A stretch of DNA of 64,000 nucleotides from Agrobacterium tumefaciens. GTDB lineage: Bacteria; Pseudomonadota; Alphaproteobacteria; Rhizobiales; Rhizobiaceae. The notes below the pieces were generated by a model. That model was not told where the DNA came from. It saw only the letters and a program-made list of their open reading frames with translations, and ran no database searches. The stretch is taken from contig NZ_CP072309.1 in assembly GCF_017726655.1 (NCBI RefSeq), positions 1,856,501 through 1,920,500 of the forward strand, written 5' to 3'. Positions 29,046 through 39,236 of this stretch are shown in pieces (position 1 is the first letter of the stretch; every line of letters starts with the position of its first letter). A program made the translations under genes and the position numbers.

Positions 29046-29953
29046 ATGGCGACGATCAAAGCGAAGAACAGCAAGGCCCTCGCGAAACGGACACCCGCGC
29101 GGGCATAGGCTGGCTGTTGCTGGACATGACCCTTGTTGCGGGCGGTATGACCGCGCTCGTGAAGGCGCAAGGCGTCACCTATCCCGCCTTCCAGCTCGTC
29201 TTCATCAGGGCGATGATTGGCCTGATGTTCATCCTGCCACTCATCTGGCGGCACCGGGGAGAAATGGCGCGCATCCAATATCCCTGGCGTAACATTTTCC
29301 GCATCTGCTGCAATGCCATCGCACTCACCAGCAATTTCATCGCTATCACCCTGTTGCCGCTTGCGACCGTCAATGCCGTTGGTTTTTCCCGGCCATTGGT
29401 GACGATGGCGATGGCTGTCGCCTTTCTTGGCGAAAGCGTGAGCCGCTTTCGCTGGGCGGGAGCCTGTCTTGCATTTGTCGGCGTTCTGGTCGTCATTGGG
29501 CCGGGCGGCGCGGAATTTGGCGTGGGCGTGATCGTTGTGCTGATATCGGTGGTGTTCGGTGCGCTTGCGGTTATCCAGACACGGGCGCTGCGGCGGGAGA
29601 ACACCACTGTCATGATGGTGTTCTACACGTTGGGCCTCGCCGTCATCACCGCCATTCCGGCAATCTGGACATGGAGGCCGGTTGCGTCATTTGACTGGGT
29701 TCCGTTGCTCGGCATCGGATTGCTGGCGCAGATGGGACAATATTGCTTCCTGCGGGCCTATCGCATTGCGGATGCAAGCGTCCTTGCGCCGGTCAGCTAT
29801 CTGTCGATCCTGTTTGTGACTGCGGTCGGATATTTTCTCTTCGACGAGGTGCCAGAAACTCGCGTTGTACTTGGCATTGTCATTATCCTCGTTTCGCTCC
29901 AATCCACTGCCCTGGCGGAATATTTTCTGAAGAGGTTGAGGCGCAAACGGTGA
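29042..29953 (+). CDS. EamA/DMT-superfamily transporter
   Basis: A 303-residue inner-membrane protein with about ten hydrophobic segments arranged as two EamA repeats, each with the conserved glycine/proline pattern (AVAFLGESVSRFRWAGACLAFVG; YFLFDEVPETRVVLGIVIILVS). The GTG start overlaps the deacetylase stop (GTGA), so it is in the ROK-deacetylase operon. EamA proteins often export metabolites or amino acids; here it could export a product or take up a precursor. Direction and substrate unknown. Confidence 0.85.
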   Translation: MNGDDQSEEQQGPRETDTRAGIGWLLLDMTLVAGGMTALVKAQGVTYPAFQLVFIRAMIGLMFILPLIWRHRGEMARIQYPWRNIFRICCNAIALTSNFIAITLLPLATVNAVGFSRPLVTMAMAVAFLGESVSRFRWAGACLAFVGVLVVIGPGGAEFGVGVIVVLISVVFGALAVIQTRALRRENTTVMMVFYTLGLAVITAIPAIWTWRPVASFDWVPLLGIGLLAQMGQYCFLRAYRIADASVLAPVSYLSILFVTAVGYFLFDEVPETRVVLGIVIILVSLQSTALAEYFLKRLRRKR

Positions 29954-29956
29954 TTG

Positions 29957-30424
29957 TTACCGCTGCTGCGCCAGGAGGCGCAGCCGTATCCAGCTAAGCG
30001 CGGAGGCCTTGGCCCGATCGTAAAAGGCGCGTGCGAAGCGCACATAGCGCATGATCCAGGCGAGCCAGCCGTAGGTCAGCAGCTTTTCCTTTCCGGCATG
30101 GTAGATGCGCTCGACAATGAGGAAAGTCGAGAGATGTGCAAGTACCGTCAGAACGACGCCAGACTTGAAAGCGCCATGGGCGATGAGGACGAGGCCGACG
30201 ATCTTCATTGGTTCGGCGATCGCAAAAGGGACGGCAAGACAGAGAAGAATGGCAAGACGCGGTAGTCTGGCAATCCGGGTCTGCAGCTTCTGGATGAATG
30301 TAATACGGGATATTGCCCTGATGACCGGGCGATAGAGCGGACGGAAAATTCCGTCAAGGATCAGCGCGAGAACGATGATCGCCCGAATGGGGAAGACGAG
30401 GATCCTCCGGATTTTGCTGTTCAC
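29957..30424 (-). CDS. Conserved hypothetical membrane protein
   Basis: A 155-residue basic protein with an N-terminal hydrophobic segment (VFPIRAIIVLALILDGIF) and a second around residues 55-95 (LAILLCLAVPFAIAEPMKIVGLVLIAHGAF), ending in a basic, aromatic region (WIMRYVRFARAFYDRAKASALSW). I recognise no named domain. It converges with the EamA gene, leaving a gap of three bases. The frame, membrane pattern and codon use support a real gene. Confidence 0.7.
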   Translation of the reverse strand: MNSKIRRILVFPIRAIIVLALILDGIFRPLYRPVIRAISRITFIQKLQTRIARLPRLAILLCLAVPFAIAEPMKIVGLVLIAHGAFKSGVVLTVLAHLSTFLIVERIYHAGKEKLLTYGWLAWIMRYVRFARAFYDRAKASALSWIRLRLLAQQR

Positions 30425-30501
30425 CTCGGTCGGTCTCCATCAACGGCGCTACAACGATCGTTAGTCGCTCGAAACATGTCAAAACCAAGTCGGAATTGCC
30501 G

Positions 30502-31389
30502 TCAACCTTGACGAACGCTTGCATACATGCCGGTGGTGCGGAATTCGCTCGGGTTGGTGCCGTACAGTCGTCTGAAAACCTTGGAGAAATAATTGGGGTC
30601 CTCGAAACCGCAAAGGACCGAAACTTCCTTGATGGGGATGTGGGCTGCTGTCGTTAAAAGCTTGGCAGCGCGGCGAAGACGTCGCTGAAGAACGAATTCC
30701 GCAGGCGGCAGGCCCTCGCTCGCCGTGAAGATACGGGAGAAATGTGCGCGACTGAGCCCCGCCACCGCTGCGAGATCGCTGACGGAAAGGCGTTCTCCGA
30801 GGTGAGTGTCGATGTAGCTCAGCACCTGTTGCATGGTGCGATATTCGCCGCCGAAGGAGGGGTGCGACCCGAAAACGTCGTCATAGAGCGTCATCGCCGC
30901 TTCATAGGCAACGGCAGAAGCCGCTCCAGGTGTTTCCGCACCGTTGACGAGGCGTGAACAGCATTCTGCAAGGTGGTCGATCGTTTCCGGCTGTAGCTTG
31001 AGGACCGGACCGGTGACAGAAAGAATATTGCGGTGGATGCGAAGCGCCTCCTCGCCATTCATGGATATCCAGAAGAACTCCCATTCCTTGCCCTCTTCCA
31101 GCCAGTAACGGTGATTGTGAGGGATGAGCAACAGCAGGGTTTCCCCGGGTCTGATGACGTATTGCCGGTTCTCGTACCTCAGATTTCCCTGGCCGCTGAT
31201 GCAGTATTGCAGGACGGTAAACGGCGTCTGGCCGCGCTTGCGACCGTCCCAATCATAATTGCCGCTACGGCGCAATTCATATCCGCTGCTGGTCGGCATG
31301 GTGTGCAGTGTCTGGCGTCCACGGGGCAGGGAGACAGTGCGCATGCACGGTCCCTGATCGATCAGATCGCGCAGCACAAAATTACCCAT
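30502..31389 (-). CDS. agpT: AraC-family regulator of alpha-galactoside genes (AgpT-like)
   Basis: A 295-residue AraC protein: N-terminal cupin-like domain (YVIRPGETLLLLIPHNHRYWLEEGKEWEFFW) and C-terminal HTH pair (LSVSDLAAVAGLSRAHFSRIFTASEG; IPIKEVSVLCGFEDPNYFSKVFRRLYG). It is divergent from an alpha-galactosidase gene and a transporter set laid out like the agp locus of Sinorhizobium meliloti, whose AraC regulator AgpT activates melibiose/raffinose use. The gene name is therefore assigned by synteny and family. An 11-bp direct repeat just upstream overlaps its own ribosome binding site. Confidence 0.85.
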   Translation of the reverse strand: MGNFVLRDLIDQGPCMRTVSLPRGRQTLHTMPTSSGYELRRSGNYDWDGRKRGQTPFTVLQYCISGQGNLRYENRQYVIRPGETLLLLIPHNHRYWLEEGKEWEFFWISMNGEEALRIHRNILSVTGPVLKLQPETIDHLAECCSRLVNGAETPGAASAVAYEAAMTLYDDVFGSHPSFGGEYRTMQQVLSYIDTHLGERLSVSDLAAVAGLSRAHFSRIFTASEGLPPAEFVLQRRLRRAAKLLTTAAHIPIKEVSVLCGFEDPNYFSKVFRRLYGTNPSEFRTTGMYASVRQG

Positions 31390-31391
31390 AA

Positions 31392-31437
31392 AAGCATAAT
31401 CCTTCTCTGGTTCTACATGTCTTTATAAGCATAATCC
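31392..31437. promoter_or_regulatory. Direct-repeat candidate operator for the AraC regulator
   Basis: AAGCATAATCC occurs at 31392-31402 and again at 31427-31437, same orientation, offset 35 bp (just over three helical turns). AraC proteins bind direct repeats; one copy overlaps the ribosome binding region of the AraC gene itself. Confidence 0.5.
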
Positions 31438-31586
31438 CGATCCGAGGAGACAGCCAGCAGGATATTGGTGCTGAAAAAATGGCGAGAAAGCCGGTTTTCC
31501 CGGATTCTCGCGGGTATTTTCTTATAGCGGCATTTTATTATCCGTCGGCCCGTTTCACCCGTTCGATTTGCAACAGAGGTGGCGTT

Positions 31587-33053
31587 ATGAGTTTCAAAAT
31601 CGCTATTATTGGCGCAGGCAGCGTCGGTTTCACGAAAAAACTGTTCACCGATCTCCTGTGTGTGCCCGAGTTTCGCGATATTGAAGTCGCGCTCACGGAT
31701 ATCAGCCAGCACAATCTCGATATGATCAGGGCGATCCTCGACAAGATCGTTGAGGCGAATGGTTTCCCCGTCAAGGTGACCGCCCATACGGACCGCCGCC
31801 GGGCGCTGGAGGGCGCGAAATACATTATCAGCTGCGTGCGGGTCGGTGGGCTCGAAGCCTATGCGGACGATATCCGCATCCCGCTGAAATACGGCATCGA
31901 CCAGTGCGTGGGCGATACAATCTGCGCCGGCGGCATTCTCTACGGTCAGCGCAATATTCCCGTCATTCTGGATTTCTGCAAGGATATCCGCGAAGTCGCA
32001 GCACCGGGTGCGAAATTCCTGAACTATGCCAACCCCATGGCGATGAACACCTGGGCGGCCATCGAATATGGCAAGGTGGATACGGTCGGTCTCTGCCATG
32101 GCGTTCAGCACGGTGCGGAACAGATCGCCGAAATCCTCGGTGCGAAATCCCCTGCGGAACTCGATTACATCTGCTCCGGCATCAATCACCAGACATGGTT
32201 CATCGATCTGCGGCTTAACGGCCGCAAGATCGGCAAAGATGAGCTGGTCGCCGCTTTCGAGGCGCATCCGGTCTTTTCGCAGCAGGAGAAGCTGCGCATC
32301 GATGTTCTCAAGCGTTTCGGCGTCTATTCGACCGAGAGCAACGGCCATCTGTCCGAATATCTGCCCTGGTATCGGAAGCGGCCAGAAGAGATTGCTCGCT
32401 GGATCGATATGTCCGACTGGATTCACGGCGAAACCGGCGGTTATCTGCGCCATTCCACCGAGACCCGCAACTGGTTTGAAACCGAGTTTCCGCAGTTTCT
32501 CGCCTCGGCAGACAAGCCGATCGATCCGGCAAAGCGCTCCAACGAACACGCAAGCCACATCCTCGAAGCGCTGGAGACGGGGCGTGTCTATCGCGGCCAT
32601 TTCAACGTCAAGAACAATGGCGTCATCAGCAACCTGCCGGCGGACGCCATTATCGAGTCACCCGGTTTCGTCGATCGTTTCGGCATCAACATGGTATCGG
32701 GCATCACGCTGCCAGAAGCTTGCGCGGCAACCTGCATGGCCTCGATCAATGTTCAGCGCATGTCAGTCCATGCGGCAGTCACCGGCGATATCGATCTTTT
32801 GAAACTTGCCGTGTTGCATGATCCGCTGGTCGGCGCTGTCGCCACGCCGGAGGAGGTCTGGCAGATGGTGGACGAGATGGTTGTCGCGCAGGCGCGCTGG
32901 CTGCCGCAATATCACGATGCCGTTCCGGCAGCGAAGGAGCGGCTGGCGAAATCAACCGTCAAGACGCGGGACTGGGCGGGGGCTGCGCGCCGCAATGTAC
33001 GTTCCATCGAAGAGTTGCGGGCCGAAAAATCGGCATTGAAAAAGGCTGTCTGA
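31587..33053 (+). CDS. agaL1: GH4 alpha-galactosidase, first copy (AgaL1/MelA type)
   Basis: A 488-residue glycoside hydrolase family 4 enzyme. The NAD-binding Rossmann start is KIAIIGAGSVGFTKKLFTDLL; the metal-site region is NPMAMNTWAAIE ... VGLCHGVQHG with the conserved Cys-His. GH4 enzymes cleave alpha-galactosides such as melibiose and raffinose by an NAD- and Mn-dependent redox mechanism in the cytoplasm. AGAGGTGGCGTT precedes ATG 31587. It is the first gene of an operon with a dipeptide-type ABC transporter and a second GH4 gene. Confidence 0.9.
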   Translation: MSFKIAIIGAGSVGFTKKLFTDLLCVPEFRDIEVALTDISQHNLDMIRAILDKIVEANGFPVKVTAHTDRRRALEGAKYIISCVRVGGLEAYADDIRIPLKYGIDQCVGDTICAGGILYGQRNIPVILDFCKDIREVAAPGAKFLNYANPMAMNTWAAIEYGKVDTVGLCHGVQHGAEQIAEILGAKSPAELDYICSGINHQTWFIDLRLNGRKIGKDELVAAFEAHPVFSQQEKLRIDVLKRFGVYSTESNGHLSEYLPWYRKRPEEIARWIDMSDWIHGETGGYLRHSTETRNWFETEFPQFLASADKPIDPAKRSNEHASHILEALETGRVYRGHFNVKNNGVISNLPADAIIESPGFVDRFGINMVSGITLPEACAATCMASINVQRMSVHAAVTGDIDLLKLAVLHDPLVGAVATPEEVWQMVDEMVVAQARWLPQYHDAVPAAKERLAKSTVKTRDWAGAARRNVRSIEELRAEKSALKKAV

Positions 33054-33156
33054 GGAAAAGCATTGAAACAGGCCGGCGGCGAAAGGGAGTTCGCCGTCCG
33101 GTCTAACGATCACAGAGGGTGGGCGCTCGAAGAGCTGCCATTTGGGAGGAAAAACG

Positions 33157-35244
33157 ATGTTACTTCAACGCAGGATCGGTATCATCGCGGCACTGGGCTT
33201 AAGTGTTTCGATGATCGCACTCAATGCGAATGCCTTCGAGACCACCACGCCGCCCGAGCCGCCGCAATTTCCGGCCGAAGGCAAGATCAACTATGTAGCG
33301 CGCGACTCGATCCTCCAATTCAAGGCGCTTCCAAATTATAGCGAACCCGACTGGATCACCGAGAAATTCGAAAAGACCGGCAAGCTGCCACCGTTGAAAG
33401 AGCGCCTGCCCGAGGAGCCGCTGGTCTACAAAACAGGCAATATGCCCGACGGTATGGGCGTTTACGGCGATACGATGCGCCATGTGGTTGGCGGCAGGCC
33501 GGAGGGCTGGAACTACATTGCCGGCCAGAGTCAGGGCTGGGGCGGCATCGATATCGCCCTTTCCGAATGCCTGACGCGCACCGCCCCGCTGTTCCAGGTG
33601 GATGCCAAGGATACCGAGCCGCTGCCCAATCTGGCGAAAAGCTGGGAATGGTCGGAAGATGGCCACAAGCTGACGATGCATCTCGTCAAGGGTGCCAAAT
33701 GGTCGGACGGGGAGCCCTTTAATGCCGATGACGTGATGTTCTACTGGGAAGACGCCGTCATCGATCCGAATGTCTCACCGCTTGGCGGCGGGGCATCACC
33801 TGAGGCTTTCGGTGAGGGCACGACGCTCAAGAAGGTCGATGACTACACCGTCGAATGGACGTTCAAGGCGGCGTTCCCGAAGCAATATCTCTACACCATG
33901 GCCTATCCGAGCTTCTGCCCTGGGCCGTCGCATATTCTGAAACCGCAGCATCCGAAATATTCCAAGAATACCTATAACCAGTTCAAGAACGCGTTCCCGC
34001 CTGAGTATATGAACATGCCGGTCATGGGCGCTTGGGTGCCGGTGTCATACCGGCCGGATGATCTCATCGTTCTGCGTCGCAACCCCTATTACTGGAAAGT
34101 GGATGAGAAAGGCCAGCAGTTGCCCTATCTCAATGAAGTCCATTACAAGCTCTCCACCTGGGCGGACCGCGACGTGCAGGCCGTGGCGGGATCGGGCGAT
34201 TTCTCCAATCTCGAGCAGCCGGAGAATTTCGTAGCCTCGCTGAAACGCGCCGCTGATCCTAATGCGCCGGCCCGCCTTGCCTTTGGGCCGCGGCTCATCG
34301 GTTATAATCTGCAGATGAATTTTTCCGCCAATGGCTGGGGCAATCCGGATGAGCGCGGACAGGCCATCCGCGAGCTGAACCGTAACGAGGTCTTCCGCCA
34401 GGCCGTCACCTCCGCTCTGGATCGCAAGGCGATCGGTGACTCGCTCGTCAAGGGGCCTTTCACGGCGATCTATCCGGGTGGTATTTCGTCGGGGACAAGT
34501 TTCTATGATCGGGCTTCCACGGTCTATTACCCCTTCAACCTCGAGGCTGCCAAGGCTGCACTGGCTTCGATTGGCCTGAAAGACACGGACGGCGATGGTT
34601 TCCTGAATTTCCCCAAGGAAACGCTTGGCGGTCGTAATGTCGAAATTACCCTTCTCGTTAACAACGGTTACGCAACAGACAAGAGCCTCGCGGAAGGTCT
34701 CGTCGGCCAGATGGCGAAACTCGGCCTGCGCGTTGTCATCAATAGCCTCGATTCAAACCAGCGTGACGCCGCCCATTATGGCGGGCAGTTCGACTGGCTG
34801 GTGCGGCGCAACTCCACCGAGCTTTCCTCTGTGGTGCAGAATACCGAGCAACTGGCCCCTGTCGGGCCGCGCACCAGCTGGAACCACCGCGCACCCGAAG
34901 GCAAGGAACTCGACCTGATGCCGTTCGAGAAGGATATGGCCGACATCGTGCGCAAGTTCATCTCTTCGCAGGACAATGCCGAGCGGGCCGAGCTGATGAA
35001 GCAGTACCAGAAGGTCTATACGCAGAACCTCTACACGATTGGCCTGACCGAATATCCTGGTGCGCTCATCGTCAACAAACGGTTCTCCAATGTGCCGCAG
35101 GGTACCCCGATCTTCATGTTCAACTGGGCTGAAGATTCCATCATCCGTGAACGCCTGTGGGTCGCGGCCGACAAGCAGGGCAAGTACGAACTCTTCCCTG
35201 AGCAGCTTCCCGGCAAGCCGGGCGAGGGCGGGCCGATCAACTAA
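33157..35244 (+). CDS. agpA: Alpha-galactoside periplasmic binding protein (AgpA-like, SBP family 5)
   Basis: A 695-residue solute-binding protein of the dipeptide/oligopeptide class, larger than most because of insertions. Signal peptide: RRIGIIAALGLSVSMIALNANAFE. Family hallmarks: LPNLAKSWEWSEDGHKLTMHLVKGAKWSDGEPFNADDVMFYWED. In S. meliloti AgpA, a family-5 protein, binds melibiose and raffinose, and the gene order here is the same. GGGAGGAAAAACG precedes ATG 33157. A terminator-like hairpin follows the gene before the permeases. Confidence 0.88.
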   Translation: MLLQRRIGIIAALGLSVSMIALNANAFETTTPPEPPQFPAEGKINYVARDSILQFKALPNYSEPDWITEKFEKTGKLPPLKERLPEEPLVYKTGNMPDGMGVYGDTMRHVVGGRPEGWNYIAGQSQGWGGIDIALSECLTRTAPLFQVDAKDTEPLPNLAKSWEWSEDGHKLTMHLVKGAKWSDGEPFNADDVMFYWEDAVIDPNVSPLGGGASPEAFGEGTTLKKVDDYTVEWTFKAAFPKQYLYTMAYPSFCPGPSHILKPQHPKYSKNTYNQFKNAFPPEYMNMPVMGAWVPVSYRPDDLIVLRRNPYYWKVDEKGQQLPYLNEVHYKLSTWADRDVQAVAGSGDFSNLEQPENFVASLKRAADPNAPARLAFGPRLIGYNLQMNFSANGWGNPDERGQAIRELNRNEVFRQAVTSALDRKAIGDSLVKGPFTAIYPGGISSGTSFYDRASTVYYPFNLEAAKAALASIGLKDTDGDGFLNFPKETLGGRNVEITLLVNNGYATDKSLAEGLVGQMAKLGLRVVINSLDSNQRDAAHYGGQFDWLVRRNSTELSSVVQNTEQLAPVGPRTSWNHRAPEGKELDLMPFEKDMADIVRKFISSQDNAERAELMKQYQKVYTQNLYTIGLTEYPGALIVNKRFSNVPQGTPIFMFNWAEDSIIRERLWVAADKQGKYELFPEQLPGKPGEGGPIN

Positions 35245-35256
35245 AGCGTTCCCAGG

Positions 35257-35275
35257 AAAGCGGACACCGCTTTTT
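35257..35275 (+). terminator. Terminator-like hairpin between agpA and agpB
   Basis: AAAGCGG, loop ACA, CCGCTTT, then more T. It lies in a 145-bp gap between the binding-protein and permease genes and may reduce read-through so that the binding protein is made in excess. The surrounding sequence resembles a short palindromic repeat common in Rhizobiaceae. Confidence 0.5.
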
Positions 35276-35389
35276 CGTCGGAAAAACGCCAGGACGCTGA
35301 AGAACTCCTCCCGGAGCACACCCGGTACCGGTCGCGCGTGAAGCGCGGCCGGCAACACACGGCCAGTCCAAACCGAGGAAGACCGTTCG

Positions 35390-36397
35390 ATGCTGAGATT
35401 TCTGACGATACGCGTGGCATCCGCCATTCCGGTGCTGTTGATCCTGAGCGTGGTGACCTTCGCCATCATTCAGGCACCGCCCGGTGATTACGCCGACTAC
35501 ATCCGCTCGCAACTGATGAACCAGGGCGGAGCTTCCTTCGAACAGGCGGAAGCGCAGGCGCAGGCATACCGTATCGAACACGGGCTCGATAAGCCGCTGG
35601 TCATCCAATATTTCAACTGGATCGGCGGTATCATCACCCGCGGCGATTTCGGCTATAGCTTCTATTACAACAAGCCCGTCGCCGATGTGGTTGGCGAACG
35701 CCTGCCGCGCACGATCGCGCTGGCGCTGGTCTGCCATATCTTTGCATCCGTTCTTGGCATTGCCTTCGGCATCTGGGCCGCCACACGGCAATATTCCTGG
35801 GTCGACAACCTGCTCTCGACCATTGCCTTCCTCGGCATGACGATCCCGCGCTTCCTGATGGCGCTGATTCTCGTGTATCTCATGGTGTTTCATTTCGACG
35901 TGTCGGAGATCGGCAGCTTCTTTTCACCGCAATATGGCGGTGCGCCGTGGTCATGGGCGAAATTCGTCGATCTGGTCAGCCATGTCTGGCCGGTGGTCGC
36001 CATCGCCGTCTTCGGGGGCCTCGCCTATAATATGCGCGTCATGCGTGGCAATCTGCTCGATACGCTGAACGCGCAATATGTCGAGACGGCGCGTGCCAAG
36101 GGTCTTTCGGAAGGCGCCGTCATCATGCGCCATGCGGTGCCAAATGCCGTGCACCCGCTCGTCATGTATCAGGGCGTGGTGTTGCCCTACATGCTGAGTG
36201 GCGAGATCGAGACCGCCATCATCTTCGCGTTGCCGACCGTCGGCCCGGCCATCGTCGGCTCCATGGCGGTGGGGGACGTCTATGTCACCGCGACCTTCAT
36301 GATGGTGCTGGCTGCCACGCTCATCGTCGGCAACATCATCGCCGATATGCTGCTCGCCATGCTTGACCCGCGCGTCCGCGAATTCGGGAGGGCCTGA
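35390..36397 (+). CDS. agpB: Dipeptide-type ABC permease for alpha-galactosides (AgpB-like)
   Basis: A 335-residue DppB-type permease: MLRFLTIRVASAIPVLLILSVVTF at the N-terminus, about six hydrophobic segments and the EAA region YVETARAKGLSEGAVIMRHAVPNAV. It forms the channel with the DppC-type subunit that follows with a one-base gap. Transport of alpha-galactosides is by synteny with the agp locus. Confidence 0.9.
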   Translation: MLRFLTIRVASAIPVLLILSVVTFAIIQAPPGDYADYIRSQLMNQGGASFEQAEAQAQAYRIEHGLDKPLVIQYFNWIGGIITRGDFGYSFYYNKPVADVVGERLPRTIALALVCHIFASVLGIAFGIWAATRQYSWVDNLLSTIAFLGMTIPRFLMALILVYLMVFHFDVSEIGSFFSPQYGGAPWSWAKFVDLVSHVWPVVAIAVFGGLAYNMRVMRGNLLDTLNAQYVETARAKGLSEGAVIMRHAVPNAVHPLVMYQGVVLPYMLSGEIETAIIFALPTVGPAIVGSMAVGDVYVTATFMMVLAATLIVGNIIADMLLAMLDPRVREFGRA

Positions 36398-36398
36398 G

Positions 36399-37535
36399 AT
36401 GATGGCGTTTGACGAGATAAAAACCGAAACTGCCGCCACGGCGAAACGCGACCGCTCCACCCATGGCAACGAGACCTATCTCGCACTGGTCTGGCGGCGT
36501 CTCCGGCGCTCGTTTACCGGCATGGTCGGCCTGGTCCTTGTCGTCTTGCTGATCTTGATTGCCGTCTTCGCGGATTTCTTTGCGCCGATGAACCCGCTTG
36601 AAACCCATGGCAGCTTTTCACCGCCGCAGGTCGTTCGGTTCACCGACAAGGACGGCAATTTCAGCCTTGCGCCGCGCGTCTATGCCATTGCGGAGACGGA
36701 AGAGCTTGATCCTGTTACCTTCCAGCCCATCGTCGGGCCGGACTATGACAATCCCGTCTATCTCGGCTTCTTCGTGCAGGGTGCGGAATACAAACTTCTG
36801 GGTCTCATTCCGATGAGCCGGCATTTCTTCGGCTCGACCGACGGCCAGCCAGTGCATTTTCTTGGCACCGATAAATTTGGACGCGACGTGCTGTCGCGCG
36901 CCATTTATGGCTCGCGTATCTCCCTTGCCATTGCCTTGAGCGTCGTCGCCATCGTTACCGTCATCGGCACCAGTGTCGGCTTGATATCAGGTTATTTCGG
37001 CGGGCCGCTGGATGCTTGGGTGCAGCGTTTCGTGGAGGTGGTGCTCGCCTTCCCGCAATTGCCGCTCTACCTCGCGCTGACTTCTCTTATTCCCGTCACC
37101 GCACCAACCACCGTGTTCCTTGTTTTTGTGGTAGGCGTCATGTCGGCGCTTGGCTGGGCACAGATGTCGCGGGAGGTGCGCGGCAAGACGCTGGCACTGG
37201 CGCGGATCGACTATGTCCGGGCGGCGATCGCTGTCGGGGCCACCGACCGGCGCATCATCTTCCAGCACATCCTGCCGAATGTGATGAGCCATGTCATCGT
37301 GGCCGTGACCTTGCATATTCCTAGCGTCGTGCTGCTGGAATCCTTCCTCGGTTTCCTCGGCTTTGCGGTGAAGCCACCACTGATCTCCTGGGGGCTGATG
37401 CTGCAGGATACCGCGACCTATTCCGTCATCGGCTCCTATCCCTGGATTCTTGCACCGGTCGGTTTTGTGCTGGTCACCGTCTTTGCCTTCAACGCGCTCG
37501 GCGACGGCCTGCGCGATGCCGTCGATCCCTATTGA
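36399..37535 (+). CDS. agpC: Dipeptide-type ABC permease for alpha-galactosides (AgpC-like)
   Basis: A 378-residue DppC-type permease with a long N-terminal extension and a roughly 90-residue periplasmic insertion after the first membrane segment (FAPMNPLETHGSFSPP ...), then FLGTDKFGRDVLSRAIYGSRISL and the EAA region YVRAAIAVGATDRRIIFQHILPNVM. The insertion makes it longer than ordinary DppC proteins. ATG 36399 lies one base after the agpB stop and behind CGGGAGGG. Confidence 0.9.
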   Translation: MMAFDEIKTETAATAKRDRSTHGNETYLALVWRRLRRSFTGMVGLVLVVLLILIAVFADFFAPMNPLETHGSFSPPQVVRFTDKDGNFSLAPRVYAIAETEELDPVTFQPIVGPDYDNPVYLGFFVQGAEYKLLGLIPMSRHFFGSTDGQPVHFLGTDKFGRDVLSRAIYGSRISLAIALSVVAIVTVIGTSVGLISGYFGGPLDAWVQRFVEVVLAFPQLPLYLALTSLIPVTAPTTVFLVFVVGVMSALGWAQMSREVRGKTLALARIDYVRAAIAVGATDRRIIFQHILPNVMSHVIVAVTLHIPSVVLLESFLGFLGFAVKPPLISWGLMLQDTATYSVIGSYPWILAPVGFVLVTVFAFNALGDGLRDAVDPY

Positions 37536-37547
37536 GAGGAGCGTGAC

Positions 37548-39215
<1,668 letters not shown>

Positions 39216-39236
39216 ATTTCAATGCCGGAGGTAAAC

